Assembly (NCBI GenBank): GCA_963770275.1
Contig: CAVYPD010000035.1
Location: 1-64,000 of the forward strand
Direction: 5' to 3'
DNA length: 64,000 nt
Source of the DNA: Roseiarcus sp963770275
GTDB taxonomy: Bacteria; Pseudomonadota; Alphaproteobacteria; Rhizobiales; Beijerinckiaceae
Numbering within the stretch: position 1 is the stretch's first letter; the number at the start of each line of letters is the position of its first letter. Under the pieces are notes generated by a model. The model had not been told where the DNA came from. It made no database searches and saw only the letters and a list, made by a program, of their open reading frames with translations. The position numbers were made by a program, and so were the translations under genes. Below are positions 45,867-53,871 of the stretch, piece by piece.

Positions 45867-46640
45867 TCAGTCTGCCGACGCAAGGAGACGCTCAAGAATT
45901 GCCGCTTCCACGCGGGCGAACTCGGCCGAGCCCCGCTGGCGCGGCCGCGTCAGGCCGACCGGAATATCGGCTGCGATCGCGCCGTGGTCGATCACCACGA
46001 TCCGGTCCCCAAGCGCGACGGCTTCCGCGACGTCGTGAGTGACCAGAATCGCGGTGAAGCCATTCGACAGCCAAACCTGCTCGACCAGACGTTGCATCTC
46101 GATGCGCGTCAGCGCGTCGAGGGCGCCGAGCGGCTCGTCGAGCGCCAAGATGCGCGGAGCGCTCACAAGCGCGCGCGCAAGCGCGACGCGTTGCTTTTGG
46201 CCACCCGACAGGGTTGACGGCCATTCGCCGGCGCGATCAACCAACCCGACTGTGGCGAGAGCTTCACGCGATCGATGCAACGCCTCTGTATGGTCTGCGC
46301 AGGACCAAGGCCGATTGCGACATTCGCGTCGACCCGCGCCCAGGGCAGAAGGCGCGGCTCCTGAAACATGATGCGCGCCAGACGAGCCCGTCCTTCCGAC
46401 ACGCCGTCGACTTGCGATCGTTCCCGCTGATGGTTCGTCGAGACCGGCGATCAGCCGCAAGGAGCGTGCTCTTGCCGCAGCCGCTGCGGCCGACAATAGC
46501 AGGAACTGCCCGGCGGGGACATGAAGATCGATCCCGTTAAGAATCGTCTTCGCCCCGAACGACTTTCTGACGCCGCGCAGCGTTAGCGGCGCACCTGGGG
46601 GGCGACGAGAAGCGAGTGTTCAGCGCGACATCGGCGTCAA
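45867..46640 (-). CDS. ssuB: Aliphatic sulfonate ABC transporter ATP-binding protein (several frameshifts)
   Basis: Read across frames: LTLRGVRKSFGAKTILNGIDLHVPAGQF, then the Walker A block GRSGCGKSTL, then RLIAGLDEPSAGTI, RIMFQEPRLLPWARVDANVAIGLG, DRAGEWPSTLSGGQKQRVALARAL and Walker B RILALDEPLGALDALTR. The Walker A region and the linker near 46370-46440 are each broken by single-base indels, and one extra C in a C-run near 46596 disrupts the N-terminus. The start cannot be fixed and may overlap the permease end. It is the last gene of the tau/ssu operon. Confidence 0.75.
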
Positions 46641-47539
46641 TGCGGCCTTGGAAGGCAGGATGCCACGCGAGGCGCCACCGCTCGAGAACCTTCACCAACG
46701 AGTCGGCGCCTTTGCCCAGAAGCGCATAGAGCAGGATCGAAAGCACGATGACGTCGGTCTGCATGAACTCGCGCGCCTGCATGGCCATGTAGCCGACGCC
46801 GGACTGTGCGGCGATCGTCTCGGCGAAGATGAGCGTCAGCCACATCACGCCGAGCGCGAAGCGAAGGCCGACGAGGATCGAGGGCAGCGCGCCCGGCAGG
46901 ATCACGCGTCGGAACAACGACCAACCGCGAAAGCCATAGCTGTCCGGCCATTTCGACGAGTTGCGGATCGACGCTGCGAACGCCATGCAGCGTGTTGACG
47001 TAGATCGGGAAGAAGACGCCGAGCGCAACGATGAAGAGTTTCGCCCCCTCGTCTATGCCGAACCACACGATCACCAACGGAATCAGCGCAAGATGCGGCA
47101 CGTTGCGGATCATCTGCACACTGGTGTCGGTAACCGAGAAGGAGAGCCGCGACAGGCCGTTCAAGAGACCGAGCGTGAGACCGATCGTCCCGCCGACCAC
47201 TAGGCCCGCGAGAGCACGCAGCGTGCTTACGCCAAGGTTTTGAGGCAGCTCGCCGGAGAGCGTCATGCGCCATGCCGCTGCAGCCACCGCATAAGGGGAA
47301 GGCATGACCGTGTCGGCAATCCAGCCGAGCGACGCGGCGACCTGCCAGGCGATGACTACGATCGCGGGCACAATCCATCCGATCGACGTCCGGCCGTGAG
47401 GGACCCTGAATCGCAGCATGGCTGCGTAGAGCCGCGGCCCGACGCTGGCGACCGGTCTTTGCGCGATATCGGTCAATCCAATCTCTCGTGCTCGCTGGCG
47501 TCGGGCCGCGGCCTTCAGGTGTTGCTCTTCCACGGCCAA
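46637..47539 (-). CDS. ssuC: Aliphatic sulfonate ABC transporter permease (one frameshift)
   Basis: A permease of about 300 residues: WIVPAIVVIAWQVAASLGWIADTVMPSPYAV, MIRNVPHLALIPLVIVWFGIDEGAKLFIVALGVFFPIYVNTLHG, then after one indel near 46945 WSLFRRVILPGALPSILVGLRFALGVMWLTLIFAE and GVGYMAMQAREFMQTDVIVLSILLYALLGK. These are strongly SsuC-like. The C-terminus is uncertain because of further shifts toward the ATPase gene. It overlaps the binding-protein stop by 25 bases. Confidence 0.84.
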   Translation of the reverse strand: MAVEEQHLKAAARRQRAREIGLTDIAQRPVASVGPRLYAAMLRFRVPHGRTSIGWIVPAIVVIAWQVAASLGWIADTVMPSPYAVAAAAWRMTLSGELPQNLGVSTLRALAGLVVGGTIGLTLGLLNGLSRLSFSVTDTSVQMIRNVPHLALIPLVIVWFGIDEGAKLFIVALGVFFPIYVNTLHGVRSVDPQLVEMAGQLWLSRLVVVPTRDPAGRAALDPRRPSLRARRDVADAHLRRDDRRTVRRRLHGHAGARVHADRRHRAFDPALCASGQRRRLVGEGSRAVAPRVASCLPRPH

Positions 47540-48501
47540 ACAATGTCCCGGACGCGGATCGGCGCGGGAATCAAACCGAGCGTCTGGAAACGATCCGCGA
47601 CGGCCTGTTGCTGGTCGAGGACGTCGCTATTGAGCGGCCCGAATGTGAACTCCGCTCGATCAACGGATCGCTGCTCCGCAGCAAGATCAACGCCGCTCGC
47701 TTCGGCTAGGATGGCCGCGACCTGATCGCGGTGCTGGTCAGCCCATGTGGTCGTCGTCGCGACGGCGCCGTTGATCGTGGCGACCACGTCCGGGTGCTTG
47801 CCGGCGAAGCCGCTGTTAACAAGAAAGAACGAGTTTTGCGTGGTGACTTTTCGATCGAGCGGCAAGGCGCGCGCCTTCTGCTTCAGCTCAGCGATCGCGA
47901 AGAACGGATCCCAGATCGACCAGGCGTCGACCGCGCCGCGAACGAAGGCGGCGGCGGCGTCGGGAGGAGCGAGGTAAATCGGCGTTATCGCGGTCCACGG
48001 AAGCTTGACGCTCTCGAGCGCGGCGACAAGAAGGTTATGGGCGCTGGACGCCTTGGCGACCGCCACCTTCTTGCCCGCCAACTCGGAGACGTCCTGGATC
48101 GAGGACGCCGCCGGAACGACGATCGCCTGCCCGTAGCCGCGCGCGGGAATCGCCGCGGCGTAGAGCAAGTTCGCACGGGCCGCCTGTGCGAAGATTGGCG
48201 GGGCGTCGCCCGTATAGCCGTAGTCGATCGCCCCAGCTCCGAGCGCTTCAAGCAGAGGCGGACCAAATGCGAACTCGACCCACCTGACCTTAACGCCCAG
48301 CGGTTCAAACCGCTGCTCAAGAGCCTTTTGGGCTTTCACGATCAGGAGTGCGCCGATCTTCTGATAACCGATGCGCAATTCCTTGGGAGCTTCAGCCGAG
48401 ATCGCGCGGCCGGCGAACGCCGCCGTCAGGGAGGCCGACGCGCCGATCAGAATGTGCCTTCTATTCACTCTCGTCCTTCCGGTTGTTTCGCGAGGCTTCA
48501 T
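47515..48501 (-). CDS. ssuA: Aliphatic sulfonate-type ABC transporter substrate-binding protein
   Basis: A 328-residue SsuA-like protein. Residues 1-37 form a signal peptide with an NRRHILIGASASLTAAFAG core (possible Tat). The mature part reads ELRIGYQKIGALLIVKAQKALEQRFEPLGVKVRWVEFAFGPPLLEALGAGAIDYGYTGDAPPIFAQA, which is highly typical of SsuA. The ATG at 48501 has GAGGAAC upstream and is preferred over the longer frame to 48585 that enters tauC. With the next two genes it forms a complete importer. Confidence 0.92.
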   Translation of the reverse strand: MKPRETTGRTRVNRRHILIGASASLTAAFAGRAISAEAPKELRIGYQKIGALLIVKAQKALEQRFEPLGVKVRWVEFAFGPPLLEALGAGAIDYGYTGDAPPIFAQAARANLLYAAAIPARGYGQAIVVPAASSIQDVSELAGKKVAVAKASSAHNLLVAALESVKLPWTAITPIYLAPPDAAAAFVRGAVDAWSIWDPFFAIAELKQKARALPLDRKVTTQNSFFLVNSGFAGKHPDVVATINGAVATTTTWADQHRDQVAAILAEASGVDLAAEQRSVDRAEFTFGPLNSDVLDQQQAVADRFQTLGLIPAPIRVRDIVWPWKSNT

Positions 48502-48512
48502 GCCGCCGTTCC

Positions 48513-49367
48513 TCAGTTCTGCCCTTTCCAGGGCACGAGCCAGGCTTCGAGAAGGCGCATGGCGAAAGTGAATGCGAAGGCGCAAGCCGCGATAATTCCG
48601 ATGCCGACAAAGACAACGTCCGTCGCGAGGAATTGCGACGCGGACATGATGAGATAGCCGATGCCCCGGGTCGCCGCGATAAGCTCAGCGGCGACGAGGG
48701 TGCCCCAGCCGACGCCGAGCGAAATGCGGATTCCGGTCAGGATTTCCGGCAGCGCCGAGGGAAGCACGACTTCGCGCAGAAGCTGAAATCGCGTCGCCCC
48801 GAGCGACAAGGCGGCGTTGACCCGCTCCTGGGAAACCGAGCGAACGCCAGCCTGGGCGGAGAGAACGATTGGCGCGAACATCGCCAGCGCTAGGAGCGCG
48901 ATCTTGGAAGTTTCGCCGATGCCGAGCCAAATGATCATGAGCGGCAGATAGGCAAGCGGCGGGAGGGGCCAGTAGAACTCGATCGGCGTATCGAAGACGC
49001 CCTTCGCCCATTTGTTCAGCCCCATCATGAGACCGATCGGCGTTCCCAGCACGATGGCGATCGCCGCCGCGGTGAAGATGCGCAGGAGGCTCGCCCCGAC
49101 GTGCTCAAAGAGGGTGGCGTTGGCATAGCCATCCTGGAAAACTGAGACCGCAGCGCTCGCGACTTCCCGCGGCGTTGGGAGGAACAGGTGCGGCACGAGA
49201 CGCAGATCGGTGACGATCCACCAGACCGCGAGAATGACAGCGCCGGACACCAGACTGATCGGCAAGGTCGAGCCTTCGCCGGCGCCGAAGCGGCGCATCT
49301 TGACGAGGCGCGGCGTGTTCTGGCCAGCATGCTCGGCCGGCGCGGAAGTCGCCACGACATCGGTCAT
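48513..49367 (-). CDS. tauC: Taurine ABC transporter permease TauC
   Basis: A 284-residue permease with LFLPTPREVASAAVSVFQDGYANATLFEHVGASLLRIFTAAAIAIVLGTPIGLMMGLNKWAKGVFDTPIEFYWPLPPLAYLPLMIIWLGIGETSKI, the well-conserved TauC core, and the EAA loop RVNAALSLGATRFQLLREVVLPSALPEI. It has six hydrophobic segments. Its start overlaps the tauB stop by four bases. Confidence 0.93.
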   Translation of the reverse strand: MTDVVATSAPAEHAGQNTPRLVKMRRFGAGEGSTLPISLVSGAVILAVWWIVTDLRLVPHLFLPTPREVASAAVSVFQDGYANATLFEHVGASLLRIFTAAAIAIVLGTPIGLMMGLNKWAKGVFDTPIEFYWPLPPLAYLPLMIIWLGIGETSKIALLALAMFAPIVLSAQAGVRSVSQERVNAALSLGATRFQLLREVVLPSALPEILTGIRISLGVGWGTLVAAELIAATRGIGYLIMSASQFLATDVVFVGIGIIAACAFAFTFAMRLLEAWLVPWKGQN

Positions 49368-50167
49368 TGCGCGGCGCTCCTGAGAACTTGGGTCTCATGC
49401 ACGATGTCGCGGATGTCGTCGCGGAGCGCTGCGAAGGCCGTCGCGCCCTTCACCGCGCGTGCATCGCGCGTTGCGGCGAAAGTTTTGACGAATTCGAGGT
49501 CGTAGCGCGCAACAATGCGGCCGGGCCGCGGTGACATGACGACGAGATGCGTGCCCAGGAACAAAGCCTCTTCGATGGAATGGGTGATGAAAAAGATCCG
49601 CTTGCCCGTGCGGTCCCACACGTCGACGAGTAGCTCCTGCATTTGCTCGCGCGTCAGGCTGTCGAGGGCGCCGAACGGCTCGTCCATGAGAAGAATGGCG
49701 GGGTCGGTCGCAAGCGCGCGGGCGATGCCGACGCGCTGGCGCATGCCGCCCGACAATTCGTAAGGAGCCGCCGCGGCGAAGTCTTGCAAGCCAACCAACC
49801 GCAACAACTCGTGCGCGCGGTCCCGGCGCTCCGCTCGCCCAGCGCCGGCGAACTTGAGCCCAAGCGCAACATTCTCTGCAACCGTCTTCCAGGGGAGCAG
49901 AGTGTCTTTTTGAAAGACTACGCCGCGATCGGCGCCGGGGCCCGCAACCTCGACGCCGTCGAGCGTGATCGACCCGGATGAGAGCGGCAGGAATCCAGCC
50001 ATGGCGTTGAGGAGTGTCGACTTCCCGCAACCCGAGGCGCCGAGCGCAACCACGAACGCGCGATCGGGAACGTCAAGCGACACCCGATCAAGCGCGTGCA
50101 CGGTCCGTCCGTCGCGGGCCGAAAAATAGACGCTTGCTTTGTCGACGCGCAGCACGAGTGATGGCAT
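49364..50167 (-). CDS. tauB: Taurine ABC transporter ATP-binding protein TauB
   Basis: A 267-residue ABC ATPase. Walker A is GASGCGKSTLLNAMAGFLP (about residue 43), Q-loop VFQKDTLLPWKTVAENVALGL, signature LSGGMRQRVGIARAL, Walker B ILLMDEPFGALDSLTRE. DTLLPWK and FITHSIEEALFLG are typical of TauB. The ATG at 50167 is chosen over an upstream in-frame TTG at 50197. Confidence 0.93.
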   Translation of the reverse strand: MPSLVLRVDKASVYFSARDGRTVHALDRVSLDVPDRAFVVALGASGCGKSTLLNAMAGFLPLSSGSITLDGVEVAGPGADRGVVFQKDTLLPWKTVAENVALGLKFAGAGRAERRDRAHELLRLVGLQDFAAAAPYELSGGMRQRVGIARALATDPAILLMDEPFGALDSLTREQMQELLVDVWDRTGKRIFFITHSIEEALFLGTHLVVMSPRPGRIVARYDLEFVKTFAATRDARAVKGATAFAALRDDIRDIVHETQVLRSAAQ

Positions 50168-50233
50168 TCCCGATCGAGAGCGGTGGCGCGCCGTCAACGC
50201 GATGAGGCGGCGCGCCAGGTGTAGGGGAGAGGA

Positions 50234-51253
50234 TTACGTTCCAGGCTTCTTGGGCCCCGCGATCGCATCGGTCGTCACGAATCCGGCGTAGGAAGGCAGA
50301 ACGTCAGAGATCTTCTTCTGATCCTTGAGGAAGACCGACGTGTCTTTCAGGATCTTGGCGATCCCAGACTTCTCGCCGCCGCCAAGCCACTGATCGGAAA
50401 GCTGGACGTCGACCGGCAGCAGCGAGAGATTTTTGAGTGCGCTCGCCTGGTCCTGAGGCGTGCCGCCGAGTAGTTTGGCGAGCGTTTTGGCATTGTCGCT
50501 GTCGGGACCCCACGCGGCTTTATCGTTCGCGAACGAGGTCTGATATTTATCAATGACGCCCGCGAAAGCTTTGAGGAAGCCGGGATTCTCCTTCGCGAAG
50601 GCCGCGGTCGCAACCCAGGCCGAGAAGGTCGGCGCGCCCTTGTCGGCGACCTCCTTCGACGTGACGAGCACCTTCCCGTTCTTCTTCAATTCGGTCAGCG
50701 CCGGATCCCATACGAAGCCGCCGTCCAGGTCGCCTCGATTGTAGCCAGCGACAATTTCGGGTTGCGGGACGGCAAAGACTTGCACGTCTTTTTCGTTGAG
50801 GCCGAGGCTCTTGATGAGCGCCAGCAGCTGGTAATGATCGGTCGAGACAGGCGCGGCCGCGAGCTTCTTTCCCTTGAGGTCCGCGAGCGAGTTGATCCCG
50901 GAGCCGTTGCGCACCACGAGGGCCTCGTCGATGCCCGAGATCGAGGCGAGGTAGAAGGCCTTCACGTCCAAGCCGCGAGAGGTCGCCGCCGCGAATGGGC
51001 TCGACCCGACGTAGCCGACCTGAACGTCGCCGGAGGCGATGGCGGCAAAGATTTCGGCGCCTGAGTTGAAGCGGCGAAAATCAATCTTGGCGCCCGCCGC
51101 CTTCTCGAAGTCTCCGTTGGCGATTCCGACAGAGGAGGGCAGAGCGTCAGTCTGATAGCCGACGACGACGGTCTTGTCCGCCGCGTGCGCGGCGCCCACC
51201 GTCAACGCAAGCGCGCCAAGCGCCCCCGCCAAAAATGTTCTGCGAAAGATCAT
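50234..51253 (-). CDS. tauA: Taurine ABC transporter substrate-binding protein TauA
   Basis: A 339-residue periplasmic protein. A signal peptide (RRTFLAGALGALALTVGAAHA, residues 4-24) precedes KTVVVGYQTDALPSSVGIANGDFEKAAGAKIDFRRFNSGAEIFAAIASGDVQVGYVGSSPFAAATSRG, which matches TauA closely. It captures taurine or related sulfonates for TauBC and is followed by tauB after 66 bases. Confidence 0.93.
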   Translation of the reverse strand: MIFRRTFLAGALGALALTVGAAHAADKTVVVGYQTDALPSSVGIANGDFEKAAGAKIDFRRFNSGAEIFAAIASGDVQVGYVGSSPFAAATSRGLDVKAFYLASISGIDEALVVRNGSGINSLADLKGKKLAAAPVSTDHYQLLALIKSLGLNEKDVQVFAVPQPEIVAGYNRGDLDGGFVWDPALTELKKNGKVLVTSKEVADKGAPTFSAWVATAAFAKENPGFLKAFAGVIDKYQTSFANDKAAWGPDSDNAKTLAKLLGGTPQDQASALKNLSLLPVDVQLSDQWLGGGEKSGIAKILKDTSVFLKDQKKISDVLPSYAGFVTTDAIAGPKKPGT

Positions 51254-51318
51254 TGCTTTTCACCTTCAATTGAGCGGCGCGAGGGCCCGCACGGAGGATC
51301 GACGAAGTGGGAGAGGCT

Positions 51319-52161
51319 CTAGACCGGCCTGTCGCCGAGGATGGCGGCGCGATGCATCACGCGGATCTCCGGCAGGTAGTCGAGCGTCGCATAGTGAGTG
51401 CTGAGCCGATTGTCCCAAAAGGCGACGTCGCCAAGCTTCCAATGCCAACGGACTGTGAACTCAGGCTTTGCGAGATGGGCGAAGAGGAAGGCGAGTAGCG
51501 CGTCACTCTCTTTCTCCGCCAACTCAAGAATGCGCGCCGTAAAACCAGAATTGACGAAGAGCCCGCGTCGACCACCCTCAATCGTGCGCACGACCGGATG
51601 AACGACGGGTGGATTGGCCGCGACGGCCCTCTCCCATTTCTCTTTGCGTTGCCCAGCGCCCCAGCGCCTACGCGGAAACCCGGTCTCGAAACTGTGCTCC
51701 GCTGTCAGTTTGTCGAGGAGCCCCCGTAGTGGGGCGGACAGCATCCGGTAAGCTGCGACGTTTGAGCCCCACAAGGTGTCTCCGCCGCTCGACGGCAGGG
51801 TGCGGGGAGTGAGAACGGCGCCAAAAGGCGGCGTCTCGATGAAGGTAACGTCGGTGTGCCAGTTGTCGTTATCCGGCAGATCGCCGGGGCGTGTCTCAAT
51901 CGAGGTGATTTCTGGGAGGTCATCGACGTGCGGATAGACCGGATGGACGTGCAGTTTGCCGAAGCGCGCGGCGAATCGGCGGTGCGCGGCGGGATCGAGC
52001 GTTTGGCCTTCAAAGAAGAGCACGTGCCGCTCGGCCACCGCGGCTTTGAGCTTGGAGATGACGGCGTCCGATATCGGACGCGCCAGATCAATGCCGGTGA
52101 CCAGGCCGCCGATCGCAGGGGTGAGCGGCGCGACGGCGAAGCCGAGGCTCGGTGCATTCAT
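51319..52161 (-). CDS. tauD: Taurine dioxygenase TauD
   Basis: A 280-residue 2-oxoglutarate/Fe(II) dioxygenase that converts taurine to sulfite and aminoacetaldehyde. Metal ligands are H102 and D104 (NWHTDVTF) plus the distal His in LSTHYATLDYLPEIRVMHR, whose Arg binds 2-oxoglutarate. The ATG at 52161 has AAGGAG nine bases upstream and is preferred over the TTG at 52203. It is the first gene of the tau/ssu operon. Confidence 0.93.
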   Translation of the reverse strand: MNAPSLGFAVAPLTPAIGGLVTGIDLARPISDAVISKLKAAVAERHVLFFEGQTLDPAAHRRFAARFGKLHVHPVYPHVDDLPEITSIETRPGDLPDNDNWHTDVTFIETPPFGAVLTPRTLPSSGGDTLWGSNVAAYRMLSAPLRGLLDKLTAEHSFETGFPRRRWGAGQRKEKWERAVAANPPVVHPVVRTIEGGRRGLFVNSGFTARILELAEKESDALLAFLFAHLAKPEFTVRWHWKLGDVAFWDNRLSTHYATLDYLPEIRVMHRAAILGDRPV

Positions 52162-52196
52162 ACGAATGGGCTCCTTGGCAGGCTCCAAATGGTCCG

Positions 52197-52239
52197 TTGC
52201 CAATAGTCTATATTATTTATAGACTAACTGCCTTGTCAA
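52197..52239. promoter_or_regulatory. Divergent promoters around a perfect GTCTA-N9-TAGAC palindrome
   Basis: TAGTCTATA (52204-52212) and TATAGACTA (52218-52226) form a perfect nine-base inverted repeat with spacer TTATT. On the plus strand TTGCCA (52197-52202) and TAGACT (52220-52225) give a 17-base-spaced promoter for the monooxygenase gene. On the minus strand TTGACA (52239-52234) with AATAAT (52217-52212) serves tauD. One site can therefore control both directions. Confidence 0.75.
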
Positions 52240-52317
52240 GCGAGCGATCTTTGAGGACAGGGCGCCCAACGCCGCCGCACACGAGGACGGCTCTCGCGAA
52301 ACAGAAGGATGGGTTCA

Positions 52318-53706
52318 ATGGGTGACCGGAAACTGCGCCTTGGCGCCTTCATGCGCCCTGTGGGAATCCATAGCGGATGGTGGCGCTATCCCGGGGCTTA
52401 TCCGGATGCGAACTTCAACTTCCAGCACCTGAGGCGCTTTGCTCAGACGCTCGAGCGCGGACGGTTCGACGCGTTCTTTATGGCCGACCATCTCGCTGTG
52501 CTCAATATGCCGATCAAAGCGTTGAGACGAAGCGCGACGGTCACGTCGTTAGAGCCCTTTACTCTGCTTTCGGCTCTCGCGGGCGCCACCGAGCACATCG
52601 GACTCATCGCAACAGCCTCGACCACGTTCGACGAGCCCTACCATGTCGCGCGCCGCTTCGCGTCGCTCGATCACATCAGCGGTGGCCGGGCGGGTTGGAA
52701 CATCGTGACGACGTCCAACCCCGACGCCGCCCTTAACTTCGGGCGAGACGACCACTTGGATCACGACGAGCGCTATCGCCGCGCACGCGAGTTCTACGAT
52801 GTCGTGACCGGTCTCTGGGATAGTTTCGCCGAAGACGCGTTCGTTCGCGACGTCGATTCGGGCATCTATTTCAACCCAGACCGTATGCACACGCTCGACC
52901 ACAAAGGCCAATTCTTGAAGGTCCGCGGCCCGCTCAATATCGCGCGGCCTGTCCAGGGCTGGCCGGTCATCGTCCAGGCCGGAGCTTCCGACGCGGGTCG
53001 TCAGCTGGCAGCAGAGACCGCAGAAGTCATTTTTGGCAGCGCGGGTTCGCTTACCGAAGGCCAGCGATTCTACGCCGACGTGAAATCGCGCATGAAGAGG
53101 CTCGGCCGATCCCCGGAGCTGCTAAAGGTTCTGCCGGGCGCGTTGGTCGTGGTTGGCGAGACGCTCGACGAAGCGAGGAACAAGAAGGCGCTGCTCGACA
53201 GCCTCGTTCATCCTGACAGCGGCCTCGCATCGCTGTCCATCGCCCTCGGTTGCGACGCCACGAACTTTGATCTGGACGGTCCACTGCCGGAAATTCCTGA
53301 ATCAAACGCGAGTAAGAGCGGGCGCGAGCGTTTCGTCTCGCTAGCAAAACGGGACAACCTCACGGTCCGACAGCTCGCTCAGATCGCGGGCAGCTTCAGC
53401 GGACTGACCTTCGTCGGGACGCCGGCGACCATCGCCGATGAAATGGAGCAATGGCTTTTTGAGGAGGGTTGCGACGGATTCAATGTCATGTTCCCTTACG
53501 TGCCCGAGGGCCTCGAGGACTTCGTCGACAAGGTTGTTCCAGAGCTGCAGCGGCGAGGCTCGTTCCGCCGCGAATATGAGGGCAAGACGTTGCGAGACAA
53601 TCTCGGATTGCCGCGACCGGAGAATCAGTTCTTCAAGTCGCCGAAACACCTTTCAGGCGAACGGGCTGAAGTCGCGCCTGCGCTTCGACCTTCTGAGAAC
53701 CACTGA
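52318..53706 (+). CDS. NtaA/DmoA-type FMN-dependent monooxygenase 3
   Basis: A 462-residue intact luciferase-like monooxygenase: LGAFMRPVGIHSGWWRYPGAYPDANFNFQHLRRFAQTLERGRFDAFFMADHL, then RRFASLDHISGGRAGWNIVTTSNPDAALNFGRDDH and LNIARPVQGWPVIVQAGASDAGRQLAAETAE. It is more distant from the two NtaA-type proteins of the other operon than they are from each other. The ATG at 52318 is favoured by AAGGATGG five bases upstream; 52309 is possible. It diverges from tauD across a shared palindrome. Confidence 0.9.
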   Translation: MGDRKLRLGAFMRPVGIHSGWWRYPGAYPDANFNFQHLRRFAQTLERGRFDAFFMADHLAVLNMPIKALRRSATVTSLEPFTLLSALAGATEHIGLIATASTTFDEPYHVARRFASLDHISGGRAGWNIVTTSNPDAALNFGRDDHLDHDERYRRAREFYDVVTGLWDSFAEDAFVRDVDSGIYFNPDRMHTLDHKGQFLKVRGPLNIARPVQGWPVIVQAGASDAGRQLAAETAEVIFGSAGSLTEGQRFYADVKSRMKRLGRSPELLKVLPGALVVVGETLDEARNKKALLDSLVHPDSGLASLSIALGCDATNFDLDGPLPEIPESNASKSGRERFVSLAKRDNLTVRQLAQIAGSFSGLTFVGTPATIADEMEQWLFEEGCDGFNVMFPYVPEGLEDFVDKVVPELQRRGSFRREYEGKTLRDNLGLPRPENQFFKSPKHLSGERAEVAPALRPSENH

Positions 53707-53871
53707 CGCCGCGCGATTCGCACAACGCTTCGATGACTGATCGATTCGAAACACCGCCAATCGGAATAACTGATTTCCCGATTGCAGCGTCTGTTTGATC
53801 CATAGCAAGCTCGCTAGCCTCACAGCGAGAGCAACGCCGCATGCGGCGACAAGGATTACGGGAGAGCGCCG

